Below, piece after piece: positions 10,593 to 21,515 of a stretch of DNA of 64,000 bases. The notes under the pieces were generated by a model. The model searched no databases. It was not told where the DNA came from and worked only from the letters and a program-made list of their open reading frames with translations. The first letter of the stretch is position 1. Each line of letters starts with the position of its first letter. Location: contig VNKQ01000004.1 of NCBI GenBank assembly GCA_016508695.1, positions 1,922,001 to 1,986,000 on the forward strand. The letters are read 5' to 3'. Source of the DNA: Hyphodiscus hymeniophilus (Eukaryota > Ascomycota > Leotiomycetes > Helotiales > Hyphodiscaceae). The position numbers were made by a program, and so were the translations under genes.

Positions 10593-13500
10593 ATGCTTGG
10601 ATCCTCTTTCCTCCCCTCGCGCTTCCGCGGCGCTGCGAAAACCGAGCCTGCAGCTCCTCCTATCTGGCTGAATCGCAAGATCACACCATCCATCCAATCG
10701 CTTTCCCGTCTCGCCTGTATTCATCCCATACATACTGTTGTTATTGTTGCTTTCCTTGCGAGTACCACATACATTGGACTTCTTGAGAGCAGCTTATTTG
10801 ACGGAGTCAAAGCCAATGCTGGAGGGAAGGCAGACTGGGCGTCGTTAAATGAAGGCAGTCGACAATTAAGAGTTGGTCCAGAAACTGCATGGAAATGGCA
10901 GGCTTCAGACAGCGAGACACCCATCCCTGCTGGAGCAGACCACTTTGCCCTCCTGACATTCGTCTTCCCGGATTCACTGGCCGCCAACTCTCCACAAAAT
11001 GCCCCGTTAGCAGAGACCGTACCCCTGCCGCAGAACCTCTCTGTGACAGCCTTGCCTACTACGTCAAACCCCCTGGCCCCAATATCTCAAGACAGTGCTC
11101 TGGCTTTTGAAGTGCCATATAGTCAAGCTCCAGAATTCCTAGCCCGAGCCCAAGAACTTCCAAATGCTGCCGCCCAGCCCTTGAGTAGCGAGAGCGCCCG
11201 CCATGGATTCGAAGCGGAACCTTTGAAGGAGCAAAAGATGTGGATTATGAAGGCTGCTAAGGCTGATGTGACAAAAGGAAGTGTAAAGCACTGGGCTATA
11301 AATGCGTGGACGGAGTTCGTCGACCTACTGAAGAATGCCGAGACTCTGGATATTATCATCATGGTGCTTGGATACATTTCGATGCACCTGACCTTCGTTT
11401 CCCTTTTTGTGTCGATGCGGCGGATGGGCTCACACTTCTGGCTCTTTGCTACAACCCTCTTCTCATCGGTCTTCGCTTTTCTGTTTGGGTTGATTGTAAC
11501 CACTAAGATGGGCGTTCCGATCAACATGATCCTCCTGTCCGAGGGTCTACCTTTCCTGGTTGTTACAATTGGGTTTGAAAAGGCTATTGTTCTTACGAAG
11601 GCCGTGTTGTCCGCAGCTTTGGACACGCGCAGACCCCAACCACAAGACAGTCCCATTTCGGGCAAGGAAAAGCGTGGACTATCGTCAACTTCCATCCAGC
11701 ATGCCGTTCAAATAGCGATCAACGAAAAGGGCTACGAGATTGTTCGAGATTATGCGATTGAGATCTGCATATTGATTGCCGGTGCCGCTTCTGGGGTTCA
11801 GGGAGGCTTGCAGCAGTTTTGTTTCTTGGCTGCATGGATCCTGTTTTTTGACTGTGTTCTTCTCTTCACATTCTACACAGCTATCCTTAGCATCAAACTC
11901 GAGATCAACCGAATCAAACGCCACGTTGAAATACGCCAAGCTTTGGAAGATGATGGAATCAACAAAAGGGTTGCTGAGCAGGTAGCCGAAAGTGATGACT
12001 GGCGCAAGGAAGAGAAGAGTGGAGGCGAGACCCACATATTCGGTCGCAAGGTCAAGGATAGCAGCGTTCCAAGGTTCAAGGTCCTTATGGTCTCCGGCTT
12101 CATCATTATCAACATCCTGAATCTTTGTACGATTCCTTTCCGGGGAGGTAAGAGCAATGCCGAGCCGCCAATTGTTACCGGCCTGTCCAGTGTTATGACA
12201 CCACCTCCTATGGATCCGTTCAAAGTTGCTTCCAATGGCCTTGACTACGTCTTTGAATCTGCAAAGGCTCATGACAAGTCAACCGTGGTTACTGTCTTGA
12301 CTCCCATCAAGTACGAACTCGAATATCCGTCAATCCATTATGCGTATCCCAACAAGAGTAATAAGGAGAGGGCGCTCTTTGATAACTACGCCGATTACGG
12401 TATGAGCGGGCGCATGGTTGACGGCCTTTTGAAAAGCTTGGAAGACCCGATTCTGTCAAAGTGGATTATTGTTGCTCTTGTTATGAGCGTGGTCCTCAAT
12501 GGCTACCTGTTCAATGCAGCGCGATGGAGCATCAAGGAACCTCTGGAAATGCCTCCTCACCACGCTGTGGATCCCGTCGAGCTCAACCAAGCAGAGCAAT
12601 TCAACAATGGTGGAACTACGCCCTCAATCAAACTTGCCAGTGGGGAGAATTTTCCTCCCCTTACACCCGCTTCTACAGACGACGAAGATGATGTTCTGAC
12701 GATGACCAAGCGAAGCGACCCGCAGCCAGATAATCAGGTCATGCGTCGAACACAGGCCGAGCTGGAGCAAATACTTAAGGAGAAGCGGGCTTACGACCTC
12801 AATGACAAGGAATTGATCGAACTATCATTGCAAGGCAAAATCCCCGGTTACTCCTTAGAACGGGCACTCAAGAATACTACCAGAGCTGTTAAAATCCGCC
12901 GTGCAATCATTTCACGAACCGCTGCCACCGCCGAGACAACAAGTCTTCTCGAAAGGTCCAAGCTTCCTTATGAGCACTACAACTGGGACCTCGTCTTGGG
13001 AGCTTGTTGCGAGAACGTCATTGGCTACTTGCCTCTGCCACTTGGTGTCGCTGGCCCTCTTGTTATCGATGGTCAAAGCTTCTTTCTTCCAATGGCTACG
13101 ACAGAAGGGGTCCTTGTCGCCAGTACCAACCGTGGGTGCAAAGCCATCAACTCGGGTGGTGGTGCCGTCACAGTATTGACTGGCGATGGCATGACACGAG
13201 GTCCTTGCGTTGCGTTCGAAACCCTTGAACGAGCTGGTGCGGCTAAAGTCTGGCTGGACTCGAAGGTTGGACAGGAAGCTATGACCAAAGCCTTCAACTC
13301 CACGAGTAGATTTGCACGCCTCCAATCCATCAAGACTGCCATTGCAGGCACTAACCTCTACCCTCGATTCAAGACCACGACTGGGGATGCCATGGGAATG
13401 AATATGATCTCTAAAGGTGTTGAGCATGCTCTTAAGTTCATGCAAGACGACTGTGGCTTCGATGATATGGATGTCATTACAGTATCCGGAAACTTTTGCA

Positions 13501-14246
13501 TAGACAAGAAGCCATCCGCGCTGAACTGGATTGATGGTCGTGGTAAAAGTGTCCTCGCAGAAGCAATCATTCCGGGCGAAGTAGTCAGAAAGGTTCTCAA
13601 GACTGACGTTGACTCAATGGTTGAGCTGAACATTGCCAAGAACCTTGTCGGAAGTGCGCTAGCTGGAAGTATCGGTGGTAACAATGCTCATGCTGCCAAT
13701 ATCGTCACTGCAATTTTTCTAGCTACTGGGCAAGACCCTGCACAAAACGTGGAGAGCAGTAATTGCATGACTCTCATGAAGAAGTAAGCACTCTCGCCAG
13801 TCACTTTCGTCACTATACTAACGCACATTCCTAGCCTACGAGGCAATCTTCAAATCAGCGTTACGATGCCCTCAATCGAAGTCGGAACCCTAGGAGGCGG
13901 CACGATCCTCGAGCCCCAAAGCGCTATGCTCGACTTGCTCGGCGTCCGTGGTTCCCACCCAACAAACCCGGGTGATAACGCCCGTAAACTGGCTCGTATC
14001 ATTGCAGCAGCCGTTCTTGCTGGAGAGCTGTCACTGCTCAGCGCCCAAGCAGCCGGCCACCTTGTCCAAAGCCACATGGCACACAACCGCAGCGCTCCTG
14101 CAACGAGAACCAACACACCTGCACCCAGCGGCGCGCAAACACCCGTCAGTGCTGCAATGGCTACGATGCAGGAGAGAGCTGGACTTGGTCTCTCATTACA
14201 AATGTCGCCTGCTGCTGTTTTGAGGGATGCGGAAAGGAAGAAGTGA
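10593..14246 (+). CDS. hmg1: HMG-CoA reductase, 1200 aa
   Basis: Converts HMG-CoA to mevalonate with NADPH, the committed step of sterol and isoprenoid synthesis, in the ER membrane. Exons are 10593-13783 and 13835-14246; the 51-bp intron with a TACTAAC branch site joins TLMKN to LRGNLQISVTMPSIEVG exactly at a conserved place. The N-terminus has the usual membrane anchor (HPIHTVVIVAFLASTTYIGLLE) and, around residues 240-430, a sterol-sensing membrane region with hydrophobic helices. The catalytic half begins near residue 775 and shows ENVIGYLPLPLGVAGPL, TTEGVLVASTNRGCKAI, DAMGMNMISKG, GGNNAHAANIV and GTLGGGTILEPQ. Length fits fungal class I reductases. It converges with katG. Its leader carries a probable intron and a short uORF. 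Confidence 0.97.
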
Positions 14247-14703
14247 TGATGTGAATACAAAGCATTTACGGAGTTTGGAGGGCGGGCATTGTTGGGCTCA
14301 GACACTGTAGATTTGTAAATAAATGTCTTCTGTGGCTTTGGTAGCCGCTCTGCATGGACGTAGAGCGGTGTAGACATAGAATAATTCGTAAATGAATCCA
14401 TACCCTGTTCCTCTCTTCTGTTGTGAATGATATCATTTGCACAAGCAGTAAACCTTACTCTGAATACTTGGCAAGAAAGCAAGATCAGCGTTTCTGAACC
14501 CTGATCGCTCAAAGAGTTGAACGGCTGAGTCTATAAAGAATCTGGATCCGAAACCTTTGGAGTCTCTGATGGCTTAAATCCCACAATACACTCATCAACA
14601 GGTCTCACTGGATTCGAGGAAGAAGACTCATTGACTGCGAAAAAACTTCGTTCAACTATGGATTGAAACATAGCTAAAGGGGCTGAGGTATTCTAAATTA
14701 AGC
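14247..14703. other. Convergent intergenic region hmg1 / katG
   Basis: A 457-bp spacer between two facing genes. It should contain both polyadenylation regions. No other feature is visible. Confidence 0.5.
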
Positions 14704-17093
14704 TCACAGACGAGGCTTGCTAGAAGAATAGCGCACATCGAAGCGGTCCAAATTCATCACCTTATCCCAAGCTGCCACGAAATCCTTGACGAACTTGTCC
14801 TGTGAATCAGCCATCCCGTAAACCTCGGAAATGGCGCGGAGTTCAGCATGGGAGCCGAAAACCAGGTCGGCACGAGTGGCGGTGAACTTCTTGCTGCCTG
14901 TCTTACGGTCGACACCCTCGAAGACGTCATCGGAGGTCGCCTTCCAGGCTGTGTTCATGTCGAGCAAATTGACGAAGAAGTCGTTGGTGAGCTTGCCGGG
15001 AGTCTTGGTAAAGACACCGTGGGCGGAGCCGTCGTAGTTAATGTTCAGAGCACGGAGACCGCCGACCAGGACTGTCAATTCTGGGGCAGACAGAGTGAGG
15101 AGGTTAGCCTTATCGACGAGATATTGCTCAGTCCTGACACGGGATGTAGATTTTCCGTAGTTACGGAAACCGTCGGCCTTTGGCTCGAGGTGCTCGAATG
15201 ATTGGGCATCAGTTTGCTCTGCTGAGGCATCGTTACGGCCGGGGGTGAAAGGAACGGAAACACCCGCTGCTTTCTCGAGAGCAGCAACTCCTCCTAGGAC
15301 GATGAGATCGGCCAAAGACACCTTCTTTTCACCAGTGTTAAATTTCTTTTGGACACCTTCCAAGGCGCTCAGGACTTCGCTCAATTGCTCGGGGTTGTTG
15401 ACCTTCCAGTCCTTTTGGGGGCAAGACGGATACGGGCGCCATTGGCACCACCACGCTTGTCACTGCCGCGGAAACTAGAAGCAGACGCCCAAGCGGTGGA
15501 AAGCAACTTATTAGGTGCCACACTAGTCGCCAAGATCTCCTTCTTCAGAGAAGAAATGTCACTCTCACTAATCACTGGACCGCTTGCAGCTGGAATAGGA
15601 TCCTCCCAAATGAAGGTCTCCGATGGCACTTCTGGGCCGAGCCAGCGAACCCGCGGACCCATGTCACGGTGCAAAAGCTTGAACCAAGCACGGGCAAAAG
15701 CGTCGACAAGCTTTTCAGGATGTTCAAGGTAGTCTCGCGAGATCTTCTCATAGGCTGGATCGAAGCGCAGGGCAAGATCACTGGTTAACATGGTTGGCTT
15801 GTGTTTCTTGCTAGAATCGTAGGCGTCGGGGATGATTTCATCAGAAGTCTTTGCGACCCATTGGTTTGCACCAGCTGGACTCTTGGTGAGCTCCCATTCG
15901 TATTTGAAAAGATACTCGAGATATGCATTGCTCCACTTCGTTGGGGTCTTGGTCCAGGTGACTTCGAGACCACTGGTAATAGTGTCGGCACCCTTTCCAG
16001 ACTTATACTTGTTGCTCCAGCCAAAACCTTGTTGTTCGATGCTTGCTGCTTCTGGCTCATTGCCGACATTATCAGAAGGACCAGCGCCGTGAGTCTTTCC
16101 GAAAGTGTGACCACCTGCAATCAATGCAACGGTTTCCTCGTCATTCATAGCCATGCGTCCAAATGTGATACGGATGTCTCTGGCTGAAGCGACAGGATCA
16201 GGCTTGCCATCAGGACCTTCGGGATTAACGTAGATCAAACCCATATGGACAGCTCCGACAGGCTCCTCAAGCTCGCGAGAATGAATGTCGGAGTGATCCT
16301 TCTTAGATTCATCGCCATCCACTACTCCGTGACCCTTGAGACCCTCATTGCCAGAGTCGTACCGGACTTCATTACCCAACCAAGTTGTCTCGCCTCCCCA
16401 GTAGACAGACTCATCAGCCTCCCATGAATCGCTGCGGCCACCAGCAAATCCAAAGGTCTTGCCACCCATAGACTCGATTGCCACATTGCCGGTGAGGAGG
16501 AGTAGATCAGCCCAGGAAATCTTGTTACCGTACTTTTGTTTGATGGGCCATAGCAGACGACGTGCCTTGTCGAGACTGACGTTGTCGGGCCAGCTGTTAA
16601 GGGGCGCAAAGCGTTGTTGACCCGATCCACCACCTCCACGGCCATCGGTGAGACGATATGTGCCCGCACTGTGCCAGGCCATTCGAATGAAGAGACCGCC
16701 ATAGTGACCAAAGTCTGCGGGCCACCAATCCTGTGAATCGGTCATCAACGCCGCTATATCCTTCTTCAGTCCATCGTAATCGAGGCTCTTGAAAGCGGTG
16801 GGGTAATCGAAGTCCTTGAGAGGGTTCGTGACGGGCGTGTGTTGACGCAAGATGTTCAACTTCAACTGATTGGGCCACCAGTCGGCATTTTTGGTACCAC
16901 CGCCGCCAACTGTGAAGATGTCAAAGTCAGTATTGCTTCTTGTGGATAGATGGAAAAAGTGTTGAGCTTGGCATAGGGGTGGGGGAGGCAGATCAACTCT
17001 TGCAGCTCCCACGGGGCAGTTAGGAAGAGAAAGCAAAAGAATGCACGCTTCACACCACGTACCATTCACTTTCTTGATGGGACACTCAGCCAT
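14704..17093 (-). pseudogene. katG: Catalase-peroxidase (KatG) with one-base frameshift
   Basis: A bifunctional heme enzyme removing H2O2. With one base supplied the product would be about 745 aa, the normal size for intracellular fungal KatG1. Exon 1 is 17093-17063 (MAECPIKKVN); intron 17062-16910 (153 bp, in frame) leads to VGGGGTKNADWWPNQLKLN. The distal site RMAWHSAGTYR, the crosslink Tyr in GLIYVNPEGP and Met in RMAMNDEE, and the proximal His in GGHTFGKTHG are all present. At 15417-15421 a run of five G (C on the coding strand) shifts the frame. The reading then gives 18 foreign residues and a stop at 15381, cutting the protein after about 506 native residues. The correct frame resumes as NNPEQLSEVLSALEGVQ and runs to 14704. 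The C-terminal domain (about 225 aa) is otherwise intact. Lack of other lesions makes a sequencing or assembly error as likely as recent gene loss. There is no signal peptide. Confidence 0.85.
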
Positions 17094-17336
17094 GATGTTT
17101 CGTGTTGATGTATATTTGAAGATGTGGCGCTGTTGCAGTCTTCGAGAGTGGGAGATGGTTCTTCGGGAGAGAAACATAATGGAAGGAGGAGACGGCGATT
17201 GCGACCCCGCACATTTGTAGGAGCTCTACTGCCCCACCCGGATGGCCTAGACACGCAAAATGCTCTAATCAACGTCCAGATCCGAGAGTTATTGGTAATG
17301 CCAGCACTGTCCGGCGCGGAGACAAGATGTGGTGGA

Positions 17337-17410
17337 CCCCTTTTTCCCTTTTTCCCTTTTTCCCTTTTGCCCTTTTGCCCTTTTAGTCCCTTTTTCCCTT
17401 TTAGTCCCTT
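17337..17410. repeat. (TTTTTCCC)n-type imperfect minisatellite
   Basis: Successive units of four or five T followed by CCC, with variants TTTTGCCC and TTTTAGTCCC, give a polypyrimidine tract of about 74 bp. It lies about 245 bp upstream of the katG start codon. Confidence 0.85.
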
Positions 17411-17461
17411 GCTGTTCCCACCGTTCTCCTTCCGACAGCACCGTCCTGCACCCGTCGTACA

Positions 17462-17478
17462 TATCTATCTATCTATCT
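17462..17478. repeat. (ATCT)n microsatellite
   Basis: Four consecutive ATCT units are visible. Confidence 0.8.
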
Positions 17479-18021
17479 GCCCATCACTCAGGACAACAAC
17501 TACTCCCTCCACTGAAACATGCATTACCTAATTTGTCTTTCCTCTCTCTTTCCCTTGCCCACCTAGTAAATGATCAAACATGCGAAGGTCCAGCTCAAAT
17601 TATGCGATCATTGTCTACTATCTACCTTACTATTTATTGTTTGTTTGTTGTTTACTTACCAGTCCGGGAGTTATCTCGGCTAACGTATCTGACCCCCCTC
17701 CTCCGGACTTACTCGGTCTTGACCTGACATGCTATCCACACGAGAAAGTGTATTTTTGTCTGCTTATTTTACCGCGTGTAAATGTAGCAGATGATAGGCT
17801 GAAAGTCTCCTTCCTCCTTCTCTCGTTCTCAATCGGGGTACAATCGGCGATTCGGGGTCTTGAGGACTTCTACCAATGGGCATCTTTATCGCACCAGAAT
17901 GCACCAATACGCACTAATAGTGGGGGATGATGGCGTGGACATACATATCTATCCCACCAGCCCCGTTGTTCAACAGACAGAGGCCAAATGATCTAGAATT
18001 CACTCTCGAACTTTAGGTGGT

Positions 18022-18023
18022 GG

Positions 18024-18060
<37 letters not shown>
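18022..18060. repeat. (TTG)n microsatellite, about 13 units
   Basis: An uninterrupted TTG/GTT repeat. In one reverse frame it encodes polythreonine, which is an artefact of the repeat and not a gene. Confidence 0.9.
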
Positions 18061-18957
18061 CGTGATCGGAGCCTTCTCAATACTGCTATCATCTGCTGGC
18101 GTTACATGAGTTCCAAGGTGAGATGACTCGGGTGAAACTACCTTATGTGCGCATTTTGAAGTCGGGATCTTGCAGTGGAGGATCGACCGCTTGCACCACA
18201 TGTGGCAATACTTGCACCATTGTTAGCCGGATTCAGCTTGGTCGTCTGTTCACGTGATATACGGACCTCGGTTTGCCAGTCATTCACTCTGATGCGATTG
18301 GCGTTTTTGAATAGCCTATCTCTGAGTAAGTGTTAAGTCTATTAAATTTTATATTATGGTATTTCATTGATACGGTATTCCCCCATCACGCAACATCATT
18401 CCAACCGTCTCCCTTTCATGCCTCCTTTCTTTTAAGCGAATCTTTCGATTCTACGCCACAGTCCAAAGGGTGTTCTTTCTCGAATCGCATCCCGTCGGAA
18501 AAGTGCTGGTATTGAGATACCAATTTGCTTGATTTTTGGCAGATTGCTGGTTTATATCTTCTCGTCATGCCCCCGATATTATTGTCCCTTTGGTGAGCCG
18601 CATTGGTATCCTCGCTGAGCTGGCCTAGATTTTGTTGTATCGAAAGTGGGAAGTTGCATAGCGATTACGAATTGGGAACATTGCTTGTAGACTTATATTT
18701 GAGCCTGCAATCTGAAGTTCCGCTTACAGTACATTTACATCAAAGCATGGTAGGTCCCTGGTTTGATTTCTGGACCTTTTGAGATCTCAGCCTGCAAAGC
18801 TACCAAGCACCTACAATGGATATATCACCTCTATCATCCGAAAGCACTTGGAGGTTTTTTATGTCTTCTTCAGATGGTACTAGCTTTCTCTCTGTCCTAC
18901 AGCTACAAATTTCAAACTACGACATCCCAGAATCCTCTCAATCAACCATCATCCAAA

Positions 18958-19289
18958 ATGTCTGAATTTGAAACCAAAGCTGCTGCTTCTGCACGTGTCT
19001 ACAGAGCTATGGTCGCTTTCTTCCTCAGAGCTCTGACTCTGGAATTGGAATTCGAAAATGATAGTATGGGATTTTGAGAATCATCGACAGCTGATTTCAT
19101 AGCGACAGCGACATCGACAGCGACAAGCACATCGACAGGGCACATCCAGAGAGGCCAGAGTGTCGGGGCAATGCCGGCGAGCGGATGCAAACTATCTTCC
19201 AGTCGTTTTTGGTTTCTGACGAAGCTTCTGAAGGACTCCTAAAGATTGCAAACCTGAAAGCCTGCATCGATGAGTCGAACAAGGATTGA
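18958..19289 (+). CDS. Small hypothetical two-exon gene with an apparent one-base lesion
   Basis: Exon 1 from ATG 18958 reads MSEFETKAAASARVYRAMVA... to ENDS near 19063. The best second exon reads S-D-S-D-I-D-S-D-K-H-I-D-R, then ...MQTIFQSFLVSDEASEGL and ...LKACIDESNKD, stopping at TGA 19287-19289. It starts after an acceptor CATAG at 19098-19102. Exon 1 ends in phase 1 at the only good donor (A|GTATGG, 19064), while exon 2 needs phase 2. One extra G (AG|GTATGG) would fix both the donor and the frame. Without it, splicing gives a threonine/serine-rich reading of the GACAGC repeat ending at TAA about 48 bases earlier. About 100 aa in either case. It is helical and acidic with no known domain. 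It may be a damaged gene or a base-calling slip. Confidence 0.4.
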
Positions 19290-19661
19290 GTATGTCGATG
19301 CTTTGTGCTTGCTATTGATTTAAACGGTTTCTTGACTCGTCGAAGAGACGTTATGTGGCAGGTCTTCTTTGGTTTCTCCGGTAACCTTGCTGAGTTGGGA
19401 TGAGGAAGTAAGTAAGGAACAGTTTTTGCTGCTTCATCCTGAGATTTGGACCCTTAGGATGCACATTGATTATATACAAGGGAATCAATTGTTAGAAAGA
19501 CAAATGCGGGCTATGCTACTCTACAAAGAGACTTTTGTAAGCCTAGTTGAATACACATGTTCTCATAGAACTAGCCATCACAAGATACTACGTTGATTCA
19601 AGATGTTTTGTCTATTACACGCTTTATTGTACAGTCTCCAAAGAGCCCTTTGCCAAGCGCT
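19290..19661. other. Intergenic
   Basis: A 370-bp spacer between the small + strand gene and the 3' end of the lysine-rich - strand gene. A short frame at 19369-19596 has no support. Confidence 0.4.
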
Positions 19662-20358
19662 CTAGTTGAGGGTTCTCTTTTGCTTCTTCTTAGTACGAGA
19701 TTCCTCCTTTGTACTGCCAATAGAATGCTTCTTCTTGTTCTGGCTTGAGCCGTTACTCTTGGTTGGGGGCTTTGACGAAGTACCTACCACTGGCTCTTGG
19801 GCTAACACAAGGAAGAGTTGATCTAATCAGGAGTCCACTGTGTAATATTAGCTTTATCGAGAAGCCGGAGAACGCATCTTACAATTATCATTTTCTGGCA
19901 TGTGATTGTTCTCCGGGGTCGCCTGCTTGATCTTGAGGGTCTTCTTCTCTGAGTTGTTTCTCTTTGCCGTAATGAGCGAACTCTCGCTCTTCTTCTCGAT
20001 ACGGATCGGGAGCGGCTTTGGTTCCTGTGTGGAAAGAGAGATGGAGATTGGTTGGGAAGAAACAAGGGCGGATTTTGTGGAGGAAGGAGCTGCTTCTTCT
20101 TCGTGATCGTCAGAGACTGTGGCTTGGGATTTCAGACTTGAGGAGGGCTTGTGAACAACTAGTTGAGTGAGCGATAGTCAAGAATGTGGGATAAAGTCAA
20201 ACCTTCGTGAATCAGATGATAAATTTCCACGCCATTGCCTGTCTGATCGAACAGCGCTTGCGCAGACGCCAAGAACTATAGGAGTAAGTATGGCCAGCGT
20301 GAGTAAGAGTTGATCTTACTTTTGCACGGAGATGTTGCGAATTTGAAGAGTCTGTCAT
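19662..20358 (-). CDS. Lysine/serine-rich hypothetical protein, four exons, 175 aa
   Basis: Exons on the reverse strand are 20358-20320, 20275-20203, 20158-19883 and 19801-19662. Introns are 44, 44 and 81 bp, all GT...AG, and all phases agree (528 coding bases including stop). The N-terminus (MTDSSNSQHLRAKFLASAQA, then LFDQTGNGVEIYHLIHE) looks like a short helical domain. The rest is low-complexity and polar, with EKPLPIRIEKK-like basic stretches and a lysine-rich tail (KKKHSIGS, KEESRTKKKQKRTLN) that resembles nuclear localisation signals. No exon is long enough to stand out as an ORF. The function is unknown. A hAT-type element lies 53 bp upstream of the start codon, and a decayed partial copy of the 5' half lies beyond it, so expression may be affected. 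Confidence 0.65.
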
Positions 20359-20403
20359 CTTTGCGGTAGACTGGTAGTGTTTGTTGATAGAAAAAGTTTA
20401 ATC

Positions 20404-20411
20404 TTCAAGTG
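20404..20411. repeat. Left 8-bp target-site duplication (TTCAAGTG)
   Basis: Identical to 21342-21349 on the other side of the transposon. Eight bases is the duplication length made by hAT transposases. Confidence 0.85.
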
Positions 20412-21341
20412 CAGAGAATTCAGTAAGTAAGTAAGTCAGTAATCAGCGAACTATAAATTGTCAACTTACTTACTGATTAAATATCGATCAACTGATGACT
20501 TATAGAGGTTTTTTGATTAGTACTGATTAGTAAAGGGCCGCAATACCACAAAATCGATAGGTACTTGCCTAGCATTCAAAACAGGCTCAAATACACCTAA
20601 ATAGACTATATATTAATACTTTCAAGACATTTATGTATTTCCGGGCCTATATTTACCATCAAAACCCCCTTGAAACACACCTATTTCGGCCTATTTTAAT
20701 GTTTCCCGTATACCCGATTCCTATACCTCGTCGTCGCTTTGCAAATCCAACTCCACCACGTTATTATAAGTTGTTATTTTGATCGCACCGCGTCGATTCT
20801 AGTTCTTTAGTATCTACTATCGCGCAAGAGTCTTCCCCAATAGCTTTCCACTATCTAGTGTTATTATCTTTGCGCAAGAAGAGAATACTCTCTCGCACTT
20901 AGAACTCATGGCAGGAACAGCTAGTAAATCGAGTGCCATCGCTATCAACTCTGGCCACGGGGGCTAGAGTATTGAGAAGACATGTTGTTATTGTTGTTGA
21001 GCTATCGATCGAAGTCTTGGTTATTGAGACTAGTAAAAACACACAATCCAAGAAGAAATAATACCTTAAGTTTAAGGCTATAAGTCACGAGCTAAGGAAT
21101 TATCAGCCAATTATATAATTCTACCGGCTAATACCGCCTGAAATCAGCTGCTTTTACTGCGATTCTCCCCCCCAAAACAGACCCCTATATAACCGAATTT
21201 TAAATATTTAACTAATTAGTACTTACTAATTGAACCTTCAACTGACTTATTGGCTTATAAGAAATTTGATAACTCGCTGACTTATAAGTTGAAACCAAAT
21301 CCCGAACTTACTATCAGTCTACTTACTTATTGGATTCTCTG
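20412..21341. mobile_element. Non-autonomous hAT-type DNA transposon, 930 bp
   Basis: The left end reads CAGAGAATTCAGTAAGTAAG and the right end, reverse-complemented, CAGAGAATCCAATAAGTAAG. These are imperfect terminal inverted repeats starting with the hAT-typical CAGAG. The element is flanked by perfect 8-bp duplications (TTCAAGTG). Both subterminal regions contain many short copies of GACTTATA / ACTTACT in both orientations, as hAT transposases require. The interior is AT-rich, with no long frame. A short ATG frame at about 20909 (MAGTASKSSAIAINS...stop) may be a relic of a transposase N-terminus, but this is a guess. It cannot move without a transposase supplied elsewhere in the genome. 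Confidence 0.85.
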
Positions 21342-21349
21342 TTCAAGTG
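21342..21349. repeat. Right 8-bp target-site duplication (TTCAAGTG)
   Basis: Perfect copy of 20404-20411, directly abutting the CTCTG end of the element. Confidence 0.85.
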
Positions 21350-21515
21350 GCGCTTGGGGGTAGCGCAGGAGACGGTAAACTATAAGAAGTAGGTAAGGTA
21401 TTGCTAGCAGTAGTAGACATTTGATCTTATACCTTCGCACGGGGATCTTGCGAATAGAGAGAGTTTGTTATCTCTGTGGTGGTGTTTGTTTGCAGACAAA
21501 GAATCTTAAACGATC
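21350..21515 (-). pseudogene. Decayed partial copy of the lysine-rich gene (leader, exon 1, intron 1, start of exon 2)
   Basis: Roughly 70% similar by eye to 20246-20400 in the same orientation. Matching blocks include the ACTATA..AGTAAGTA acceptor region of intron 1, the intron donor area (TGATCTTA), GCACGG.GAT.TTGCGAAT of exon 1, and AGTGTTTGTT of the leader. The start codon is lost (the ATGAC position reads ATAAC) and the frame is broken. The copy ends at the transposon border, so the duplication predates or accompanied the insertion. Confidence 0.6.

Larger units (their letters stand above)
17094..18957. other. Intergenic with low-complexity tracts
   Basis: About 1.9 kb upstream of katG and of the small gene at 18958. 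It holds a T5C3-type repeat, a TATC microsatellite and a TTG repeat (listed separately), and a TTCACGTGA box (CACGTG at 18251-18256). No coding frame is supported. Confidence 0.45.

Noticed and set aside
15381..15434. Shifted tail of the katG N-terminal frame (APKRTGRSTTPSN)
   Set aside because: It is the product of the one-base shift; the other frame gives the conserved family sequence.
16910..17062. Coding reading of the katG first intron
   Set aside because: It is in frame by chance; ends fit GTACGT...CACAG and the residues do not belong to the family.
18013..18201. Reverse frame with a polythreonine end
   Set aside because: Artefact of the TTG microsatellite.
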